This document shows, piece by piece, positions 29,601-40,668 of a stretch of DNA of 64,000 bases. How positions within the stretch are numbered: the stretch's first letter is position 1; every line of letters starts with the position of its first letter. The notes under the pieces were generated by a model. It made no database searches. It was not told the origin of the DNA and saw only the letters and a program-made list of their open reading frames with translations. Source of the stretch: Streptococcus pneumoniae (GTDB lineage: Bacteria; Bacillota; Bacilli; Lactobacillales; Streptococcaceae); contig JBFDTN010000001.1 in NCBI GenBank assembly GCA_040719455.1, positions 806,001-870,000 on the forward strand. Direction: 5' to 3'. Made by a program: the position numbers and the translations under genes.

Positions 29601-30292
29601 ATATCCAGCTCATCATAGCCAATAAGAAAGGTCTCATCCAACCACTTCAAGGGATTTTCAGCAGACTGAACAAAGGTATAAAGCTGATAGACCTTATCTC
29701 TAAAACCTGCTACATCCTTTCGTGTACCGACAAAATTTTTCACCAATCGCTCAAAAGCTGCCTTGTCTTTTCCTTCATAAAAGCTGGCAAAGACTTGCTC
29801 AAAGACTTCTTTTTGAAGCAGCGCTTGCTCACTCGCATTTTGTAAAATCCGAAAATTAGGGGAAATCTCCAGCAAATAGCCATATTTGGTCAAGAGCTTT
29901 TGAGTAAAAGCGTCCATGGTCCCAATGTCTGCTGTTGGCAAATCGGCTAACTGCTTTGCCAAATGCTGCTTGAGCTCACTATCTTTTGTCTCTTGCATGA
30001 GCTTTGTAAGCTCTTTTTCCAAACGCTCTTTCAATTCAGTCGCTGCCTTGACCGTAAAGGTAGAGATGAACAAATCCTCCAGCTCCACTCCCCGCACTAT
30101 CTGATCCACAATGCGCTGAACCATGACAAAGGTCTTGCCTGAACCTGCCGAAGCAGAGACAAGGATATTTTGACCTGACATGTAAATAGCTTCAATCTGC
30201 TCTGGGGTCCGCTTTGCTGGTTTGTCTGATTGACGTTCTAAGAGCACTACCTGCTTGATTTCATCTGGGCTTAAAAATGCTTGTCGCTTCAC
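26657..30292 (-). CDS. rexA: ATP-dependent nuclease subunit A (AddA/RexA)
   Basis: RexA (1211 aa) is the UvrD-type helicase-nuclease subunit of the RexAB (AddAB) enzyme, which resects double-strand breaks for RecA repair. Walker [10 protein letters not shown] is at 46-54, helicase motif [15 protein letters not shown] is near 395-410, motif [16 protein letters not shown] is near 880, and the C-terminal RecB-type nuclease site is [10 protein letters not shown] near 1145. I start at GTG 30292: GAGGAG is 7 nt upstream and it overlaps the rexB stop as GTGA. The ATG at 30325 lies deep in rexB without an RBS. Confidence 0.95.
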   Translation of the reverse strand: MKRQAFLSPDEIKQVVLLERQSDKPAKRTPEQIEAIYMSGQNILVSASAGSGKTFVMVQRIVDQIVRGVELEDLFISTFTVKAATELKERLEKELTKLMQETKDSELKQHLAKQLADLPTADIGTMDAFTQKLLTKYGYLLEISPNFRILQNASEQALLQKEVFEQVFASFYEGKDKAAFERLVKNFVGTRKDVAGFRDKVYQLYTFVQSAENPLKWLDETFLIGYDELDIAAEKKSLQSKIISALFDVESFFNHHLANDGREFANAKYQEQVALIIEHIGSLNEQSDFERVKEVLETVVAISRASNGRALTIVTRKEELKMLATAYNEERKAKIEHLRELASQVYQFDYQVRYHTSAREILKTLQEFMKAFILAYLERKKAENAFEFADVSHFAIALLEKFPQVRDFYREKYHEVMVDEYQDTSPIQERMLELLSNGHNRFMVGDIKQSIYRFRQADPQIFNDKFKLYAKEEKAGKLILLKENFRSHTEVLSVTNEIFKRLMDERVGEITYNDLHYLVAGNPSKKEKTPQYQAEFLIYDKDQEDETAENTAKEISVVIKEIIRLHNEEGVPFEEIALLTSSRTRNDKILTAFAEAGIPLVSDGAESNYLQSVEVMVMLDTLRTINNPLNDYALVAVLKSPMFGFTEDELARISLQTSDDLAQENLYEKLKHSQVKTGQHPQLIGQDLHAKIELFQTYLEKWRNLAKTEALYDLIWKIYQDRLYYDYVGSLPNGALRQANLYALSLRANDYEKSSFKGLSRFIGMIDKILENQHDLASVAVAPPEKAVQLMTIHKSKGLEFAYVFLLNLDQPFNKQDTTSSMIVSRKKGAGIKYVADVAMEPAEIKLTQPIRLSIETLPYQKNAQELQLATLSEQMRLLYVAMTRAEKKLYLIGKGSQEKLQSEIPPLAENGLLPLALRESLQTFQDWIWSVATVFHKEELPLTIRFVGDEELSSDQIGNVKGISLETLDSQAHNRQSEDISRALDILENVDRLNQLYQAAIDLPSVRTPSQIKKLYEPVMETEGVDVMEQTRATELSLAWPDLTKKAKVTGAEVGSAVHELMQRLPLNLPMTRERIEQTLEQVDAKDQVKERIDLQKILAFFETDLGKLLLEKHDQVYREAPFAMLKKDPVSQEEFVVRGILDGYVVLEDRMILFDYKTDHYQTASDLVVRYKEQLALYQEALSRAYHMDKIEKYLILLGGSSLEVVAVD

Positions 30293-33200
30293 TTGTCCAA
30301 CTCCTCTCTCATCTTGTCCATCCAAGCTGTTCGTAGTGTATCACCTGTCGGTCGTTTTTCATAGTCTGCTAGATTTAGCTTGACAAGATTTCTCGCCTGT
30401 CCTAAATGGAGATTGGCTTCAAATCCTGTAATCGCCTTGTATTGCTCTACAAAAGCACCGATACTCCTGCCATCTTCGGTGTAAGGATTGATGGCAAAAT
30501 TCCCTTTGACAATCGCTTCTGCTGCCCTTTGGTAAAGCAGAGCATTATAAGCAAGTAAAATCTCCAATTCTTCCTTGGTCAAGAGATTTTCCTTTTTCTT
30601 TTGGTAAAAATCTCCCAGAATCTTTGCATGGTCTTTCAAAAACAAACCTTTGTACTCCAAGGTCTTAAGAACACTAGCAACCGCCTCCCCCTCATCTTTG
30701 GTACTTGCTAGCGCCACCAAAGGATTGGTCATCTGCAAATACATGGCTCCAAAAATCTCATCCAAACTCTTTCCCCACTCTTCCTGCGTCAGAGCCGATA
30801 GATAGGTCGGCAACTGCGAATTTAGACCATTGAAAAATTTTTGATACTGGAAAGCTACATCACCAGACTTGTAATCCACCACCCCAAGACTGCCGTCCGT
30901 TAAGGCATCAATGCGGTCCACTTTCCCACTGACCTTGACCTCACGTCCATCAGATAAGATTGCAAATGCCTTGTCTCCTTTTCCAAAGACCGTCTCCTCT
31001 CCGATAGGACGAATGAGCTGATTTTCTCGCAAGATCTGACTGGTCACCTGAGCTGTTTCTAGCAAAAGACTGCGAGCAAAAGCTGCTTGTGGCTCAGTAT
31101 AGAGAGCTGCAAATTCTGGCTCTTGACTGGTTTCTCGCATAGCTGCTTCTAAGCGAACATCAAAGTCATCTGAGGATTTCTCTTGCATGACTTTCTCAAA
31201 AATCCGATGCAGAAAATTCCCATGGCTACGAGCATCTGGTTTCAAGCTTAGCGTTTCTTCTAAACGCAAGACATACTTCAAAAAATAAGCATACTGATGG
31301 CGGTAAAATTCTGTCAAGCTGGAAGTTGAAAGATAGAGAGGCTTGTCCTTGGGGTAGAGAACAGCAAGCGTCTCTTTTGATAGAGGCTGGCTGCTAGCCC
31401 CTGGAGCAAGAGCTGGAATCTCAATTCCCTCAGCCGCTAATTTTTTCCGTAAGACTCGCACAGCAACCGCCCAAAAGGTCTGATTTTGCTTCAGTAAATC
31501 CTCTTCAATCTCGCCCTGATAGAGATGAATCAAACGCGATAACAGTCCACGATATGTCCCAATATCATCACTTGAGGCACTCGCTTTTTTCATCTGTAAT
31601 CGAAGCCCAATCGGTTCAGCCAGCAAGTCCTTGAGATAAGGAGAAATATTGCCCTCTGTCTCATTGAGGATTTGCGGGGTGGATAGTACCAACTCCTTTG
31701 TCGCAGAGTTCAGCAGAGAAAAAGCAACAAAGCGATTTTTCTTCATATTTTCCTTGCGGGCAATGACCAGCTCAGACAAGTCCACTGTCTCTTCGTTTAA
31801 TCTCAAGCGATCCTCATCACTTAACAGACTGGTATTTTGAGCAATCTTGGGAAAATTCTCTTGGGTCAGACCAATCGCATAAATGTATTGGCTAGACAAG
31901 GGCTCAATCAAATCATAGGACTGCACCGTTACCACATCCACCCGAGCTGGAATCGTTCGGTAATTGGACAAGAGCATACCTGACTCAAGGAGCTGCAAAA
32001 AGTCATCTACTTTCACTTTTTCCTTGTCAAAAACCAAGGCAAACTGTTCTAAGACATGGCTAAATGACTTCCATACCTCTTCTGCTCGCTCCTTTTCCTG
32101 CAAGGAAAAGTCTCTTACCATTGCCTTGAAATTCTCCATCAAGTGGCTAGCTTCTGCAAAGACTTGGAATTTCTTTAAAATCCCTTGGCTGGTCTGCGTT
32201 CGTGACGATAGGAAATCCGCTAAGGGGGCCACCACATTTTCTCGTAGGTTATTCAAACGCTTTACATCAAATTTCCCACGATGATTCAGCGTAAAAGGAC
32301 GCTTAAAGGCTGCAAGACCATTGATGTCTATAAAACGAATGTACTGCTCAAAGCGGTCTAAATCTGCCTGACTCATATTGCCGTAAAGACCGGTCTTTAA
32401 GATATTCAGCAAATCCTCAGCTCGAAAATGATAGATTTTCAAGCGTCGCAAGGATTCCACAAATTGGACCAAGGGATGGTGCGCCATGGACTCAGCACGT
32501 CCTAAATAAAAAGGAATTTGATAGGCATCAAAAATGGTTTTAAGCTGCAGCTGATAGGCTGCTACATCTCCTAACAGCACTCGAATATCCTTATAGCGTA
32601 CACCATCGTGGAGCTTCTGACGAATGCTCTTTGCCACATACTCCAGCTCCTCTTTCTGGCTGAGACAGGACCAGATTTGCACAGCTGATTTGTCTTCTTC
32701 GCGCAAGGCAAGGTCCGTCTCAGAAAAGTCATAACGGCTTTCAAACAGTCTAGCAATTTTGCCAAAAGCGTCTTCTTCTCCCTCGTAAGAAAGATACTCT
32801 GGCTTGACAGAAAATTCCACGGCTAATGTTCGCAAGAAATCCAGACTCGCTTGATAGACATTGCCCTCAGAAAAGCTACTGCTATATGCCTTTTGACTAG
32901 CAAAGGTCCCGATAATGACTTCAACACCCCGTTTGTGTAAGAGTGAAATCAAGTACTCTTCCTCAGCTGAAAAACGGGTAAAACCATCAATAACTACTGC
33001 TAAACGAGCTAGCTCCTCATCCAGCTCACCCGTTTCGATTTGCTGGCAAAAACGCAAAATTTTAGAGCCAGATTCAAACTGCCCTTGATTGAGCTGATGG
33101 GTAACTTCTGTAAAGATCTTGAGCAAGTCTGCTCGCTTTTCTGGCTCTTCTAAGGATTCCAAATCTGCCACCGTCATGTGCGCTTCCTGCAATTCGTGGT

Positions 33201-33564
33201 ACAAATCCACCAACTGCTGGATAAAGCCGGAATCCTGCTTAAACCGAGCATAGACACGCAATTCCGCATCTGGGATGAGCGACAACGCACGGTAAAAGAG
33301 CATACCAAGCCCAACATCATCTAAAGGCTGCTTGCGACTGACTTCATTTAAAGTAAAATAACGAGCCATCTGAGCAAAGCGCGTGATGGTAATGGAAAAT
33401 GATGCTTTCTCAGGCAGGCACTCCAAAACTGAGCGCTCCTTTTCAAAAGAGAGTGAGTTTGGGGCAATATAAAAGACACGCTTGTTTGCGTTTGCTAGCT
33501 CATAGGCTTTTTCTGCTAACATCTGCGTCAAAGGATGACGAATATCGGTATAATATAACTTCAT
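30289..33564 (-). CDS. rexB: ATP-dependent nuclease subunit B (AddB/RexB)
   Basis: RexB (1091 aa) is the partner nuclease subunit with an inactive helicase core. The start at 33564 gives [16 protein letters not shown], then [19 protein letters not shown] (48-66), as in other streptococcal RexB. The C-terminal nuclease motif [12 protein letters not shown] is near 890-900. The Walker A site seen in Bacillus AddB is not evident, as in other streptococci. A longer frame to 33615 would overlap the MerR gene and has no RBS. It ends in a 4-nt overlap with rexA. Confidence 0.94.
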   Translation of the reverse strand: MKLYYTDIRHPLTQMLAEKAYELANANKRVFYIAPNSLSFEKERSVLECLPEKASFSITITRFAQMARYFTLNEVSRKQPLDDVGLGMLFYRALSLIPDAELRVYARFKQDSGFIQQLVDLYHELQEAHMTVADLESLEEPEKRADLLKIFTEVTHQLNQGQFESGSKILRFCQQIETGELDEELARLAVVIDGFTRFSAEEEYLISLLHKRGVEVIIGTFASQKAYSSSFSEGNVYQASLDFLRTLAVEFSVKPEYLSYEGEEDAFGKIARLFESRYDFSETDLALREEDKSAVQIWSCLSQKEELEYVAKSIRQKLHDGVRYKDIRVLLGDVAAYQLQLKTIFDAYQIPFYLGRAESMAHHPLVQFVESLRRLKIYHFRAEDLLNILKTGLYGNMSQADLDRFEQYIRFIDINGLAAFKRPFTLNHRGKFDVKRLNNLRENVVAPLADFLSSRTQTSQGILKKFQVFAEASHLMENFKAMVRDFSLQEKERAEEVWKSFSHVLEQFALVFDKEKVKVDDFLQLLESGMLLSNYRTIPARVDVVTVQSYDLIEPLSSQYIYAIGLTQENFPKIAQNTSLLSDEDRLRLNEETVDLSELVIARKENMKKNRFVAFSLLNSATKELVLSTPQILNETEGNISPYLKDLLAEPIGLRLQMKKASASSDDIGTYRGLLSRLIHLYQGEIEEDLLKQNQTFWAVAVRVLRKKLAAEGIEIPALAPGASSQPLSKETLAVLYPKDKPLYLSTSSLTEFYRHQYAYFLKYVLRLEETLSLKPDARSHGNFLHRIFEKVMQEKSSDDFDVRLEAAMRETSQEPEFAALYTEPQAAFARSLLLETAQVTSQILRENQLIRPIGEETVFGKGDKAFAILSDGREVKVSGKVDRIDALTDGSLGVVDYKSGDVAFQYQKFFNGLNSQLPTYLSALTQEEWGKSLDEIFGAMYLQMTNPLVALASTKDEGEAVASVLKTLEYKGLFLKDHAKILGDFYQKKKENLLTKEELEILLAYNALLYQRAAEAIVKGNFAINPYTEDGRSIGAFVEQYKAITGFEANLHLGQARNLVKLNLADYEKRPTGDTLRTAWMDKMREELDK

Positions 33565-33611
33565 AGGAAACTCTTTTCTGACTGTACTAGGACTATTATA
33601 GCATGTTTCTC

Positions 33612-34022
33612 TCAAAAATCCTCTTTCTGGTAAATCCGCGCGATGCGCTCAATCTGCCCCTGTAAATCATAATCCTCAAATTGCAACTGCTTGTTGAGAG
33701 CCTGTGCTAAGACTTCCTCCACTTGCTGCAGAGCTGTAATTTGCTTTTGTAAGTCTCCCTGCTTTTTCAAAATGATATCATAGACCAAAGGCTCTGAGTA
33801 GCCTGTCTGACCTGTCACTTTTAAAATCTCCTTAATCTCATCTAAAGAAAAATGAAAAATCGTTAAGAGCTTGATAAATTCCAACAAAAAGACTGTTTCT
33901 TCTGCATAATCGCGGTAGTTATTGGAGAGCCGTTTCGGCGTAGGAATCAGCCCGATTTTCTCATAATAACGAATGGTGGAAATAGGCGTTCCAGATTTTT
34001 CAGAAATTTCTTTGCTATTCAC
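33612..34022 (-). CDS. MerR family regulator of the divergent esterase gene
   Basis: A 136-residue MerR protein: HTH at 2-20 ([19 protein letters not shown]), wing near 30-45 ([11 protein letters not shown]), then a dimerisation coil. It has no cysteine-rich effector end, so it is not a metal sensor of the MerR/CueR kind. The start codon is GTG 34022 with AAGGAG upstream. It is divergent from an esterase gene, and the 74-bp gap carries a textbook MerR operator. Its stop is about 48 bp before the rexB start. Effector unknown. Confidence 0.88.
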   Translation of the reverse strand: MNSKEISEKSGTPISTIRYYEKIGLIPTPKRLSNNYRDYAEETVFLLEFIKLLTIFHFSLDEIKEILKVTGQTGYSEPLVYDIILKKQGDLQKQITALQQVEEVLAQALNKQLQFEDYDLQGQIERIARIYQKEDF

Positions 34023-34034
34023 GATACTTTCTCC

Positions 34035-34066
34035 TTGACTATAAACTATACTTCATAGTTTATACT
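34035..34066 (+). promoter_or_regulatory. MerR-type promoter and operator of the esterase gene
   Basis: TTGACT (34035-34040) and TATACT (34061-34066) are 20 bp apart, too far for unaided RNA polymerase. The spacer and start of the -10 contain the perfect inverted repeat ATAAACTAT-ACTTC-ATAGTTTAT (34041-34063, two halves around 5 bp). That is the defining arrangement for activation by DNA untwisting by a MerR dimer. Confidence 0.85.
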
Positions 34067-34096
34067 AAAGAAAATCCATTTTCAAGAGGAGAATAC

Positions 34097-35035
34097 ATGT
34101 CTAATACAGTTAATCAATCAAATCAAAAACGCTCAATCAGAAGTTTTTTTATTGAAAAAATATTGTTCTTAAGCAGAGCAAAGAAGCAACTCGCAAAGCA
34201 AAGTGACGAGTCATTCTCAACTCTACTACAAAATATGCAGGAAAAAAGTGATAAGCCTTACCCCAATCCTCAAAAATGGGTTAAGATGCCTGTCACGGAG
34301 ACAAGCTATGACGGTATGCAGACCTTCATCTGGAATGATAAAAATGATGCCAACCAAAGAGTCATTTTTTATCTCCACGGTGGAGCCTATGCTCTCCAAC
34401 CATCATCACTCAATTTTAAAACGGCCGCTTACATCTCAAAAGAGCTAGATGCCAAAGTCGTCTTTCCAATCTATCCCAAGGCGCCACGCTACAACTGGAC
34501 AGATACCTTTCCAAAGGTCGAGACCGTCTACAAGGATATCCTCAGAAGCACCTCACCTGAAAAGATTACCATTATGGGAGACTCTGCTGGGGGCGGACTC
34601 AGTCTAGGGCTTGCCATGTATCTTCGTGACCACAAACTTCCTCAGCCCAAGGATATTATTTTGCTTTCTCCTTGGCTAGATGTCCATACTAATCATTCCG
34701 ATATTTCCAAATACGAACCGCTTGACCCCATGCTTTCTTCTTGGGGGTTAGAGAAAATCGGGACTATTTGGGCAGGAGACGAAGAAAATCGGAGCATTCC
34801 CTATGTCAGTCCTTTATTTGGTGATTTCACGAATCTAGGAAAAATCTCTATTTTTATCGGAACTCATGAGATTTTCTTCCCTGATAATCAATCCTTCCAT
34901 GAATTACTGGTCAAAAAAGGAATTGATCACAACTACATTGTTGCTGATAAAATGAACCACGGATATCCTATATTCCCAATCCCTGAAGCTAAGGAAGCGC
35001 AGAAAGAGATGATAGAGATTATCAGAGAGAGATAA
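34097..35035 (+). CDS. Alpha/beta hydrolase, HSL-type esterase/lipase
   Basis: The 312-residue enzyme has the HSL-family oxyanion motif YLHGGAY (near 97-103) and nucleophile GDSAGGG (near 163-169), with Asp in the IGTHEIFF region and His in KMNHGYPIF near 289-297. It is therefore a carboxylesterase of the acetyl-hydrolase type. The N-terminus is basic and has no signal peptide. RBS AGAGGAG precedes ATG. It is the only gene between its MerR-type promoter and a terminator, so it is the likely sole target of the regulator. Substrate unknown. Confidence 0.88.
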   Translation: MSNTVNQSNQKRSIRSFFIEKILFLSRAKKQLAKQSDESFSTLLQNMQEKSDKPYPNPQKWVKMPVTETSYDGMQTFIWNDKNDANQRVIFYLHGGAYALQPSSLNFKTAAYISKELDAKVVFPIYPKAPRYNWTDTFPKVETVYKDILRSTSPEKITIMGDSAGGGLSLGLAMYLRDHKLPQPKDIILLSPWLDVHTNHSDISKYEPLDPMLSSWGLEKIGTIWAGDEENRSIPYVSPLFGDFTNLGKISIFIGTHEIFFPDNQSFHELLVKKGIDHNYIVADKMNHGYPIFPIPEAKEAQKEMIEIIRER

Positions 35036-35038
35036 ACC

Positions 35039-35059
35039 ATGCCCTCATGGGCATTTTTT
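35039..35059 (+). terminator. Terminator after the esterase gene
   Basis: ATGCCC-TCAT-GGGCAT followed by TTTTT, directly after the stop codon. Confidence 0.85.
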
Positions 35060-35082
35060 CATACATTTTTTTCAAAAAAAGC

Positions 35083-35113
35083 TTGACATTGACCTTGCGT
35101 AAATTTGTATAAT
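35083..35113 (+). promoter_or_regulatory. Long-spacer promoter of the TipAS-like MerR gene
   Basis: TTGACA (35083-35088) and TATAAT (35108-35113), both consensus, are 19 bp apart, as in MerR-controlled promoters. TTGACCTTGCGTAAA in the spacer resembles the half-site seen at TipA-group promoters, although the palindrome is imperfect here. Autoregulation is likely. Confidence 0.65.
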
Positions 35114-35134
35114 AGAATTATCTTGCAAGATAGA

Positions 35135-35350
35135 ATACTCTATAAAAATCAAAATCTGACTAGCTTTCACAATTGATAATTGTGAAAGGCGGTAAATAGA
35201 ACGAGCCTAGCTCGTCTCCACTAAAACATTAGGTAGAACTGAAGTTAGTTGAGGATTATGCCATAAGCCTTATTTCCAACCTTCAACAGTCCAGTGGACT
35301 GTTGAAGCAAGGTGAGTTAACGACGCCAGAATTTGATTTTTGACGAGTAT
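35135..35350. repeat. Second MITE-like element (216 bp) in the leader of the MerR gene
   Basis: Imperfect ends: ATACTCTATAAAAATCAAA at left and TTTGATTTTTGACGAGTAT at right, inverted to one another. Inside are two hairpins: CTTTCACAATT/AATTGTGAAAG-like near 35165-35190, and a 27-nt near-perfect palindrome at 35281-35307 (13-bp arms around one base). No reading frame of note. It lies between the promoter and the start codon of the TipAS-like gene, so it forms most of its leader RNA. Confidence 0.65.
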
Positions 35351-35372
35351 AAACCACATCGAGGAGAAAAAC

Positions 35373-36140
35373 ATGACTTATTCCATTCGCCAATTGGCAG
35401 AGCTTTCTGGTATCAGTACCCGCACCCTGCGCTATTATGAACAGATTGGCTTACTTGCGCCTTCTCACAAGAATGACAGCGGCTACCGCTTTTATGGAGA
35501 GGCAGAAGTCGACACCCTCCAACAAATTCTCTTTTACAAGGAGCGGGGCTTTGAACTCAAGCAAATCAAGAATTTTCTGACCCAAGAAAACTTTGACAGC
35601 TTAAGTAGCCTAGAAGACCACTTGGCAGACCTGCATGCAAAAAAACAACGGATCGAAGCCATGATTGACAACCTCGAACGAACGATTCAAGCACAGAAAG
35701 GACATCAAACAATGACGACACAGGAAAAATTTCAAGCCTTTAAGGACAAACTAATTCAAGAAAATGAAGAAAAATACGGAGCTGAACTTCGTGAAAAATA
35801 TGGAGAAAAGGAAATGCAAGAAGCCAATAAACACTTTGCCAATATGAGCGAAGAGAGCTACCAACGCTGGCAAGCCTTAGACCAAGAGATTAAACACTTG
35901 CTGAATCAAGCTATTGCTGAAAACTGGAAAGCTGAAGATGAAGCAAGTAAGCAAATCGTCCAACTCCACAAGGAATGGCTCCAAATCGCAGACAAAAACT
36001 ACTCTGCTGAAAAGCACATCGGCATCGCTCAGCTCTATACAACTGATGAACGCTTTGCTACCTACTATGATGCAGAAAACTCAGGCTGCGCTGCCTTTCT
36101 CACGGCCAGTATTAGCCACTGGGCAAGTCTGATTGACTAA
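35373..36140 (+). CDS. MerR family regulator with TipAS effector domain
   Basis: A 255-residue two-domain protein. The N-terminal MerR HTH (MTYSIRQLAELSGISTRTLRYYEQIG, 1-26, in two parts) and coil (to about 110) are followed by a TipAS domain (about 135-255; YTTDERFATYYDAENSGCAAFL near the C-terminus). TipAS binds thiopeptide-like drugs covalently in TipAL of Streptomyces, while relatives sense other multidrug ligands. I start at 35373 after GAGGAG; the frame to 35340 reads out of the MITE. No target gene besides itself is adjacent. Confidence 0.9.
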   Translation: MTYSIRQLAELSGISTRTLRYYEQIGLLAPSHKNDSGYRFYGEAEVDTLQQILFYKERGFELKQIKNFLTQENFDSLSSLEDHLADLHAKKQRIEAMIDNLERTIQAQKGHQTMTTQEKFQAFKDKLIQENEEKYGAELREKYGEKEMQEANKHFANMSEESYQRWQALDQEIKHLLNQAIAENWKAEDEASKQIVQLHKEWLQIADKNYSAEKHIGIAQLYTTDERFATYYDAENSGCAAFLTASISHWASLID

Positions 36141-36146
36141 AAGATC

Positions 36147-36250
36147 GAAACAAATAGGGAGTGAGGATAATCATGATTTCGAAGAAATCGATTATCCTCA
36201 CTCCCTATTTGTTTCTAATCTCTGGCTAAACTGATCCACTGGTTTAGTTT
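36147..36250 (+). repeat. Intergenic hairpin repeat, copy A (terminator of the MerR gene)
   Basis: A 26-bp perfect stem (36147-36172 with 36190-36215) with an inner GATTTC/GAAATC stem starts 6 bp after the MerR stop. The sequence on through 36250 (GGCTAAA-TGATCCACT region) resembles a second copy at 46154-46262 over about 105 bp, so it is a dispersed repeat that also works as a terminator. Confidence 0.75.
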
Positions 36251-36408
36251 ACTCCCACCCCCACAAGCTTGACATAGCTTGTAGAATATTGAGTTATCAA
36301 TGTTTTATATCAGTTGCTCACAACTTTCTATTCTCTTAAATAACTCCACTGGAATATTGAATCCAGCAGCAAGACTGCGGTAAGCTGTTAAATTATAAAA
36401 CGTAATAA

Positions 36409-36430
36409 GGTCGGAACTGTTGTTCCGACC
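36409..36430. terminator. Terminator after pheT
   Basis: GGTCGGAAC-TGTT-GTTCCGACC, perfect 9-bp stem, 36 bp after the pheT stop on the minus strand, with T-rich sequence on both sides. The other sequence between 36250 and 36409 shows no gene. Confidence 0.75.
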
Positions 36431-36465
36431 TCTATTTACTCTATTCTCTCACTCAAAATAAGAGA

Positions 36466-38868
36466 TTATCGAATTTCTGCTCCTAGTTGACTAAGGGCTG
36501 CGGTAATTTTTTCCATATACTTAGCTACTTCTTCATCTGTCAAGCTATCCTCTGGATTTTGGAAGGTCAAGCTATACGCCATGGACTTCTTGTTCAAGCC
36601 CAATTTTTCCCCTTCAAAGATATCAAACAAGTGAATACCGGTCAAGCGTTTTACACCCGCATTCTTTATGGCATTGATTACTTCTTGGTAAGTGACTGTG
36701 CTATCTAATAAGAGGGCAATATCACGCGTCACAGCTGGGAATTTAGTGATTTCTACAAATGGCTGAGGAGCTGTTAACTGCGCTTCAATCGCTGACAAGT
36801 CCAAGTCTGCTACATAGGTTTCTGGAATGTCATAGGCTTTCGCTGTCACAGGATGCACTTGTCCCACAAAACCAATCACTTCATCGTTTAATGAGATAAG
36901 GGCTGTGCGACCTGGGTGCATGCTAGCCAGATCACTTGTAGCTGTGTAGGTAACTGCAAGACCCAAACGGTCAAAGAGCGCCTCTACAATCCCTTTTGCA
37001 TAGAAGAAATCCACAGGAACTGCCTTAGTTTGGAAATCTTTTTCAGCTACTAAGCCTGTCAAAGCAAAGGCAAAACGGTTAATTTCCGTTGGCAATTCTT
37101 CCTTTGGATTTCCCTCTTGCTCAAAGACCTTCCCAATCTCATAAAGAGCTAGATTGGTATTTTTACGCGCTACATTGTAACGAACAGTATCGAGCATTCC
37201 TGAAATCATATTTTGACGAAGAACACTGCGATCGACCGTCATCGGCCACATCAATTCTGTCAAGTTTGATGGTTTTACAGTAAATTCTGTTGCTTTTTCT
37301 GGTGTTGTCAAAGCGTAGGTAATGATTTCTGTAAGACCAACCCCTTCTGCCACTGTGCGCACCTTGCGACGGAGTTTTTGAGTAATGGTCAATTCGCCTG
37401 CTGTACCAGCATCTTTCGGCAGGGTCATAGGCAGATTGTCATAACCATAGATACGAGCAATTTCTTCAAACAAATCAGCTGGAATCGTGATGTCCCAACG
37501 ACGGCGAGGAACGCTGACCGTAAATTCGCAAGCATTGCCAGAAAGTCCAAAACCTAGGAGACGAAAGACATCTTCAATATCGCTGTAAGCTAGCTCGGTT
37601 CCCAATACACGGTTGACATCTGCTAGGCTTGTAGATACCGTTTGATTAGTCAAATCAAGCTCGCCAGCTGTCACTTGTCCTTGATAAACACGCGCCCCTG
37701 CAAGCTCTGCAATCATGCTTGCCGCAGCATCTAGGGCTTCTGTGACGGTTGCTAGATTGATTCCTTTTTCAAAGCGAGCAGATGATTCACTACGCAGTCC
37801 TAAACGGCTGCTTGTTTTACGGATGGATTTGCCATCAAAGACAGCCGCCTCAAGGACAATACGAGTCGAGCGCTCCGAAATCTCTGTCGCAGCACCACCC
37901 ATGATACCAGCAAGCGCAACTGGCTTATCATCAACGGTAATCACCATATCTGTCTCCAGCAAATCACGCGCTTCCCCATCCAAGGTCACAAGCTTCTCAC
38001 CAGCTTTTGCCAAGCGCACAAGGATTTGATCCCCAGTAAAGGTATCCAAATCAAAAGCATGCATGGGTTGACCAAAATAGAGCAAGATATAGTTGGTCAC
38101 ATCAACCACATTGTTAATCGGACGAATCCCCTCATTCATCAAGAGATTTTGCAACCATTGCGGACTTGGTGCGATAGTCACATTGTCCAAGACACGAGCT
38201 GCATAAAATGGTGCTTTCTCTGTCTCAATCGAAACAGACACCACCTCACTAGCTTTATTCTCTACTTCTGCTAATGGGAATTCTTTCAACTGAACATCCT
38301 TGTCATAGATGGCTGCGACTTCATGCGCCACCCCACGCATGGAAAGGGCATCCGCACGATTTGGCGTGATAGATAGCTCAATCACTTCATCATCTAAATC
38401 AAGGTAAGAAAAGACCTCATCGCCATTCACCGCATCTGCTGGCAAAATCTGAATACCATCCGCAAATTCTTTTGGAACAACCGAGTCTGAAATGCCAAGC
38501 TCACCAAGCGAGCAAATCATACCGAGTGATTCCAAACCACGGATTTTTCCCTTTTCAATCTTGTAGTTGTCTGCAATGCGTGCACCAGGCAGAGCCACCA
38601 TAACCTTGATTCCTGCACGAACGTTCGGTGCCCCGCAGACGATTTGGCGTGGCTCATCTTCGCCCACATCAACTTGACAAACATGGAGGTGAGTATCTGG
38701 CACATCTTCACAGGCCAAAACTTCTCCAACCACGATTTTTGAAAGACCAGCTGCAGGAGAAGTTACACCTTCTACCTCAATTCCTGTCGTTGACATTTTT
38801 TCAGCCAAGTCCTTGCTTGACACATCAATGTCCACTAATTCTTTTAACCATTTGTAACTTACTAACAT
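36466..38868 (-). CDS. pheT: Phenylalanyl-tRNA synthetase beta subunit
   Basis: PheT (800 aa) is the large subunit of the alpha2-beta2 enzyme that charges tRNA-Phe; it holds the editing site. The tRNA-binding OB domain ([23 protein letters not shown], near 47-70 in two parts), B3/B4 editing domain ([32 protein letters not shown] near 257-277) and C-terminal anticodon-binding FDX-ACB domain ([12 protein letters not shown] near 711-722) are all present. Length is standard. It follows a GNAT gene by 9 bp, in the T-box-controlled pheS operon. Confidence 0.97.
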   Translation of the reverse strand: MLVSYKWLKELVDIDVSSKDLAEKMSTTGIEVEGVTSPAAGLSKIVVGEVLACEDVPDTHLHVCQVDVGEDEPRQIVCGAPNVRAGIKVMVALPGARIADNYKIEKGKIRGLESLGMICSLGELGISDSVVPKEFADGIQILPADAVNGDEVFSYLDLDDEVIELSITPNRADALSMRGVAHEVAAIYDKDVQLKEFPLAEVENKASEVVSVSIETEKAPFYAARVLDNVTIAPSPQWLQNLLMNEGIRPINNVVDVTNYILLYFGQPMHAFDLDTFTGDQILVRLAKAGEKLVTLDGEARDLLETDMVITVDDKPVALAGIMGGAATEISERSTRIVLEAAVFDGKSIRKTSSRLGLRSESSARFEKGINLATVTEALDAAASMIAELAGARVYQGQVTAGELDLTNQTVSTSLADVNRVLGTELAYSDIEDVFRLLGFGLSGNACEFTVSVPRRRWDITIPADLFEEIARIYGYDNLPMTLPKDAGTAGELTITQKLRRKVRTVAEGVGLTEIITYALTTPEKATEFTVKPSNLTELMWPMTVDRSVLRQNMISGMLDTVRYNVARKNTNLALYEIGKVFEQEGNPKEELPTEINRFAFALTGLVAEKDFQTKAVPVDFFYAKGIVEALFDRLGLAVTYTATSDLASMHPGRTALISLNDEVIGFVGQVHPVTAKAYDIPETYVADLDLSAIEAQLTAPQPFVEITKFPAVTRDIALLLDSTVTYQEVINAIKNAGVKRLTGIHLFDIFEGEKLGLNKKSMAYSLTFQNPEDSLTDEEVAKYMEKITAALSQLGAEIR

Positions 38869-38877
38869 CTTACTTCC

Positions 38878-39396
38878 TCATTTTTCTTCATTTATCCGCT
38901 TTTTCAAGAGCCAGTCGATATCTACCGTTTCTCCCGTCACATATTTGTGCTCGCTAAAGCGTTCAAATCCATACTTGAAATAAAAGTTCTGTGCCTTGAA
39001 ATTCTTCTCCCAAACACCTAACCATGCCCAAGTGAAGCCTTCTTCTACCGCTTTTTCAAGGGCAAAGTCAAACAAGGCTTTGCCAAGACCATAGCCTTGG
39101 TGCGATTTCAAAACATAAATCCGCTGGATTTCAAAAGCATCTTCTAACTCATGCTCAGTTTGCGCCTCTCCCCAGTTGACTTTCAGAAAACCAACTGGTT
39201 TTCCTTCATGAAGGACAAAGTAATGAGCCGACTCAGGATTTTCCCACTCTTTCTCCAAGGTTTCAAGGGACAAATCATGGGCAAAATAATGCTCCATATC
39301 TTCTTGTTTGATAAATTCCCCAAAAGTCTCTTGATAAGTCTGCACCTCAATTTCTCGAAGTAAAGGAATATCTTTTTTCTCAATTTCAACAATCAT
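38878..39396 (-). CDS. GNAT family N-acetyltransferase
   Basis: A 172-residue GNAT enzyme with the acetyl-CoA loop LKSHQGYGLGKALFD near 96-110 (Q/RxxGxG/A), the preceding strand EIQRIYVL and the C-terminal NFYFKYGFERFSEHKY motif near 138-153. It sits between pheS and pheT with 9-bp gaps on each side, so it shares their T-box control, an arrangement common in streptococci. Substrate unknown; a protein, polyamine or aminoglycoside cannot be chosen from sequence. Confidence 0.88.
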   Translation of the reverse strand: MIVEIEKKDIPLLREIEVQTYQETFGEFIKQEDMEHYFAHDLSLETLEKEWENPESAHYFVLHEGKPVGFLKVNWGEAQTEHELEDAFEIQRIYVLKSHQGYGLGKALFDFALEKAVEEGFTWAWLGVWEKNFKAQNFYFKYGFERFSEHKYVTGETVDIDWLLKKRINEEK

Positions 39397-39405
39397 AGCA
39401 ACTCC

Positions 39406-40452
39406 TTATTTGAATTGCTCAGAAAAACGGACATCTCCTTGGTAGAAGCCACGAATATCATTGATTCCATATCGAAGCATAGCAATCCGCTCTTGACCGA
39501 GACCAAAGGCAAAACCAGAGTATTTATTCGCATCAATGCCGCTCATCTCAAGCACATGAGGATGAACCATGCCAGCACCCAAGATTTCAATCCAACCTGT
39601 CTGTTTGCAGACATTGCAGCCATTTCCCCCACACTTAAAGCAGGAAACATCCACCTCAACAGACGGCTCTGTGAATGGGAAATAAGACGGACGCAAGCGA
39701 ATATTGCGTTCTTTCCCAAACATTTTTTGGATAATCAACTGCAAGGTTCCTTTCAAATCAGCCATCGAAATGTTCTCCCCAACCACAAGTCCTTCAATTT
39801 GATGGAATTGATGGCTGTGTGTCGCATCATCCGTATCACGACGGAACACGCGCCCTGGTGAAATCATCTTTAATGGTCCTTTTGAAAAATCATGCGCATC
39901 CATCGCACGCGCCTGAACAGGACTAGTATGCGTCCGCATAAGGATTTCTTCTGTGATATAGAAAGTATCTTGCATATCACGCGCTGGGTGATCCTTTGGC
40001 AAATTCATTCTCTCAAAATTATAGTAGTCTTTTTCTACCTCAAAACCATCAACGACTTGATAGCCCATACCAATGAAAATATCTTCAATTTCTTCACTCG
40101 TTTGGGTCAATACATGACGGTTACCAGCTGGTAGATTGCGACCAGGGAGGGTCACATCCAAGCTCTCTTTAGCCAACTGATTCGCCACTTTTTGCTCTTC
40201 TAGGAGAGCCGCTGTCTCTTCAAAAGCAGCTGTTAGAATATCCCGCGCTTCATTGACATGCTTTCCAATCACTGGACGCATCTCTGCTGACACATCTTTC
40301 ATCCCTTTTAAAATCTCTGTCAAAGAACCTTTTTTCCCTAGTACAGAGACCCGCAAATCTTGCAATTCTTTGGCATTTTCATGCGAGACTTGGCTTAGTT
40401 TTTCCAATGTTTCAGCTCGTAAGGCTTGTAATTTTTCTTCGATTGTTTTCAT
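39406..40452 (-). CDS. pheS: Phenylalanyl-tRNA synthetase alpha subunit
   Basis: PheS (348 aa) carries the class II catalytic core. Motif 2 ([22 protein letters not shown] near 204-225, in two parts) and motif 3 ([17 protein letters not shown] near 318-334) are intact, after an N-terminal coiled coil (1-90). ATG 40452 follows GGAGGAAAA; the frame to 40476 runs back into the T-box terminator. The phenylalanine-pocket Ala in GFAFGLG is present. First gene of pheS-GNAT-pheT. Confidence 0.97.
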   Translation of the reverse strand: MKTIEEKLQALRAETLEKLSQVSHENAKELQDLRVSVLGKKGSLTEILKGMKDVSAEMRPVIGKHVNEARDILTAAFEETAALLEEQKVANQLAKESLDVTLPGRNLPAGNRHVLTQTSEEIEDIFIGMGYQVVDGFEVEKDYYNFERMNLPKDHPARDMQDTFYITEEILMRTHTSPVQARAMDAHDFSKGPLKMISPGRVFRRDTDDATHSHQFHQIEGLVVGENISMADLKGTLQLIIQKMFGKERNIRLRPSYFPFTEPSVEVDVSCFKCGGNGCNVCKQTGWIEILGAGMVHPHVLEMSGIDANKYSGFAFGLGQERIAMLRYGINDIRGFYQGDVRFSEQFK

Positions 40453-40463
40453 TTTTCCTCCAC

Positions 40464-40662
40464 ATAAAAACCGCATGTCCCACTCACAATCGGAGCGTTG
40501 ACACGCGGTACCATCCGTTTTTTATCTGGTTTCCCAGACCTTACTTTCTTAGTCTATAAGCAAGTGAATTCACCTAGCTTTCCTGTGGAGAGTTCTCAGT
40601 CACGACTCTCCTCCCTGTTACGCTTCCACTAAGTTACTGGTCTTGCAGACTACTATTCAATT
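40464..40662 (-). ncRNA. T-box leader of pheS (Phe specific)
   Basis: About 200 nt before pheS. The T-box core GGATGGTACCGCG is at 40504-40516 (minus), and the terminator ACCGCGTGTC/GACATGCGGT (40500-40509, 40470-40479) ends in TTTTT. GAATTCAC at 40564-40571 holds the likely specifier TTC (40566-40568) for Phe. Uncharged tRNA-Phe would pair and allow antitermination. Confidence 0.9.
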
Positions 40663-40668
40663 TTTTAT

